Below, one piece after another: positions 57,550 to 57,908 of a stretch of DNA of 57,908 nucleotides (position 1 is the first letter of the stretch; each line of letters begins with the position of its first letter). A model generated the notes under the pieces. The model made no database searches. It was not told where the DNA came from and saw nothing but the letters and a program-made list of their open reading frames with translations. The position numbers were made by a program, and so were the translations under genes. This DNA comes from Gammaproteobacteria bacterium (lineage in GTDB: Bacteria > Pseudomonadota > Gammaproteobacteria > Burkholderiales > Sulfuricellaceae): assembly GCA_018823025.1 (NCBI GenBank), contig JAHJJI010000077.1, positions 1 through 57,908 on the forward strand. Reading direction: 5' to 3'.

Positions 57550-57908
57550 ATGCTGTTTCTCGCCAAAGCGGATAACGCCCAGGCGCCACTGCATGCCGAA
57601 GAAATCGACCTGCGGGCGGAACTGGCCAAGGTCGCCGAGTTCTACGAAGTGCTCGCCGACGAGGCCGGCCTGAAAATCGTTTGCGAGGGTGAAGGTCGCG
57701 CCGTGGCGGAACGCATTCTGGCGCAACGCGCCATCGCCAACCTGTTGTCCAACGCCATCCGCCATACCCCACCGAGCGGCGTGATTCGCGCCGCCATCGC
57801 CGCGACCGCCGATGCCGTGGAACTGCGCATCAGCAACCCTGGCCCCGGAATTCCACCCGAGCACCTGGAAAGAGTTTTCGACCGCTTCTACCAAGTGGAT
57901 GGTGCCCG
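57550..57908 (+). pseudogene. Partial second copy of the CusS-like kinase gene
   Basis: From ATGCTGTTTCTCGCC onward the sequence matches 53505-53863 of the kinase gene with scattered base changes. It encodes [20 protein letters not shown], the N-box and part of the ATP-binding domain, and runs off the window. The upstream half is replaced by the transposase remnant. Differences (for example ELAKVAEFY versus ELDKVAEFY) show it is a diverged paralog and not an assembly repeat of the same gene. Confidence 0.85.

Noticed and set aside
56653-57894. One 413-residue gene spanning the transposase and beyond
   Set aside because: The first 115 or so residues are the antisense of the kinase copy; the frame is continuous only by chance across the junction at 57549/57550.

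Overview
The window reads as a heavy-metal resistance and iron-acquisition island from a Gram-negative bacterium, most likely a betaproteobacterium (Nitrosomonadales or a relative; inferred from gene content, Tat and outer-membrane signals and high GC, not from any marker gene). It carries parts of three RND metal-efflux systems, two P1B-type metal ATPases, a Fur-type iron-uptake operon, c-di-GMP signalling genes and several metal-responsive regulators. No rRNA, tRNA or CRISPR array was recognised.

Layout. 1-4071 (minus): Cus-like operon (CusF-like chaperone, TolC-type channel, unusual bipartite adaptor, RND pump cut by the window edge). 4131-4193 is a metal-box promoter. 4382-7697 (minus): a SAM methyltransferase, a small exported protein, a cytochrome c, degraded remnants, an orphan FlgB-like protein and a small repeat-bearing exported protein behind a second metal box. 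7845-18164 (minus): a czc-type operon (CzcI-like, CzcC, CzcB, PII-like, CzcA, P1B-4 ATPase, His-tailed EamA permease). 18312-32280 (minus): a long ArsR-headed run with a second P1B ATPase, a thioredoxin-like protein, two Met-rich exported proteins, two SHOCT proteins, a second FlgB-like protein, DUF302, rhodanese, then TolC, adaptor and RND pump, a second PII-like gene and ynfA.

32646-36386: a Tat-exported NapA-like molybdenum oxidoreductase with a tetraheme cytochrome, a terminator, and a frameshifted FNR-like regulator on the other strand. 36452-42006 (minus): a coupled operon of outer-membrane protein, periplasmic binding protein, GGDEF-EAL protein and MHYT-PAS-GGDEF protein. 42747 onward (plus): a Fur box followed by FtrA, porin, ferritin-like protein, FtrB, FtrC and FtrD. 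48308-51541 (minus): an ArsR(CadC-like)-headed operon of an OB-like anchored protein, a MacB-type ABC transporter and a TlpA-like thioredoxin. 51658-54011 (plus): the third metal box, then a CusR/CusS-like two-component system whose kinase start is overlaid by a long palindrome. 54249-56650: a DedA-PAP2-LssY fusion and DgkA. The right edge holds a 5'-truncated IS701-type transposase joined to a second partial copy of the kinase gene.

How it fits together (inference): the CusR/CusS-like pair probably controls the three metal-box promoters, two ArsR proteins control their own operons through perfect inverted repeats, and Fur controls iron import. Strong duplication (FlgB-like, SHOCT, Met-rich, PII-like, RND systems, kinase fragment), REP-type repeats and a broken IS suggest an island assembled by repeated gain and duplication. 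The least explained parts are the orphan FlgB-like proteins inside metal operons, the small-protein block at 24787-29931, the ArsR-ABC-TlpA operon, and the NapA-like plus tetraheme pair.
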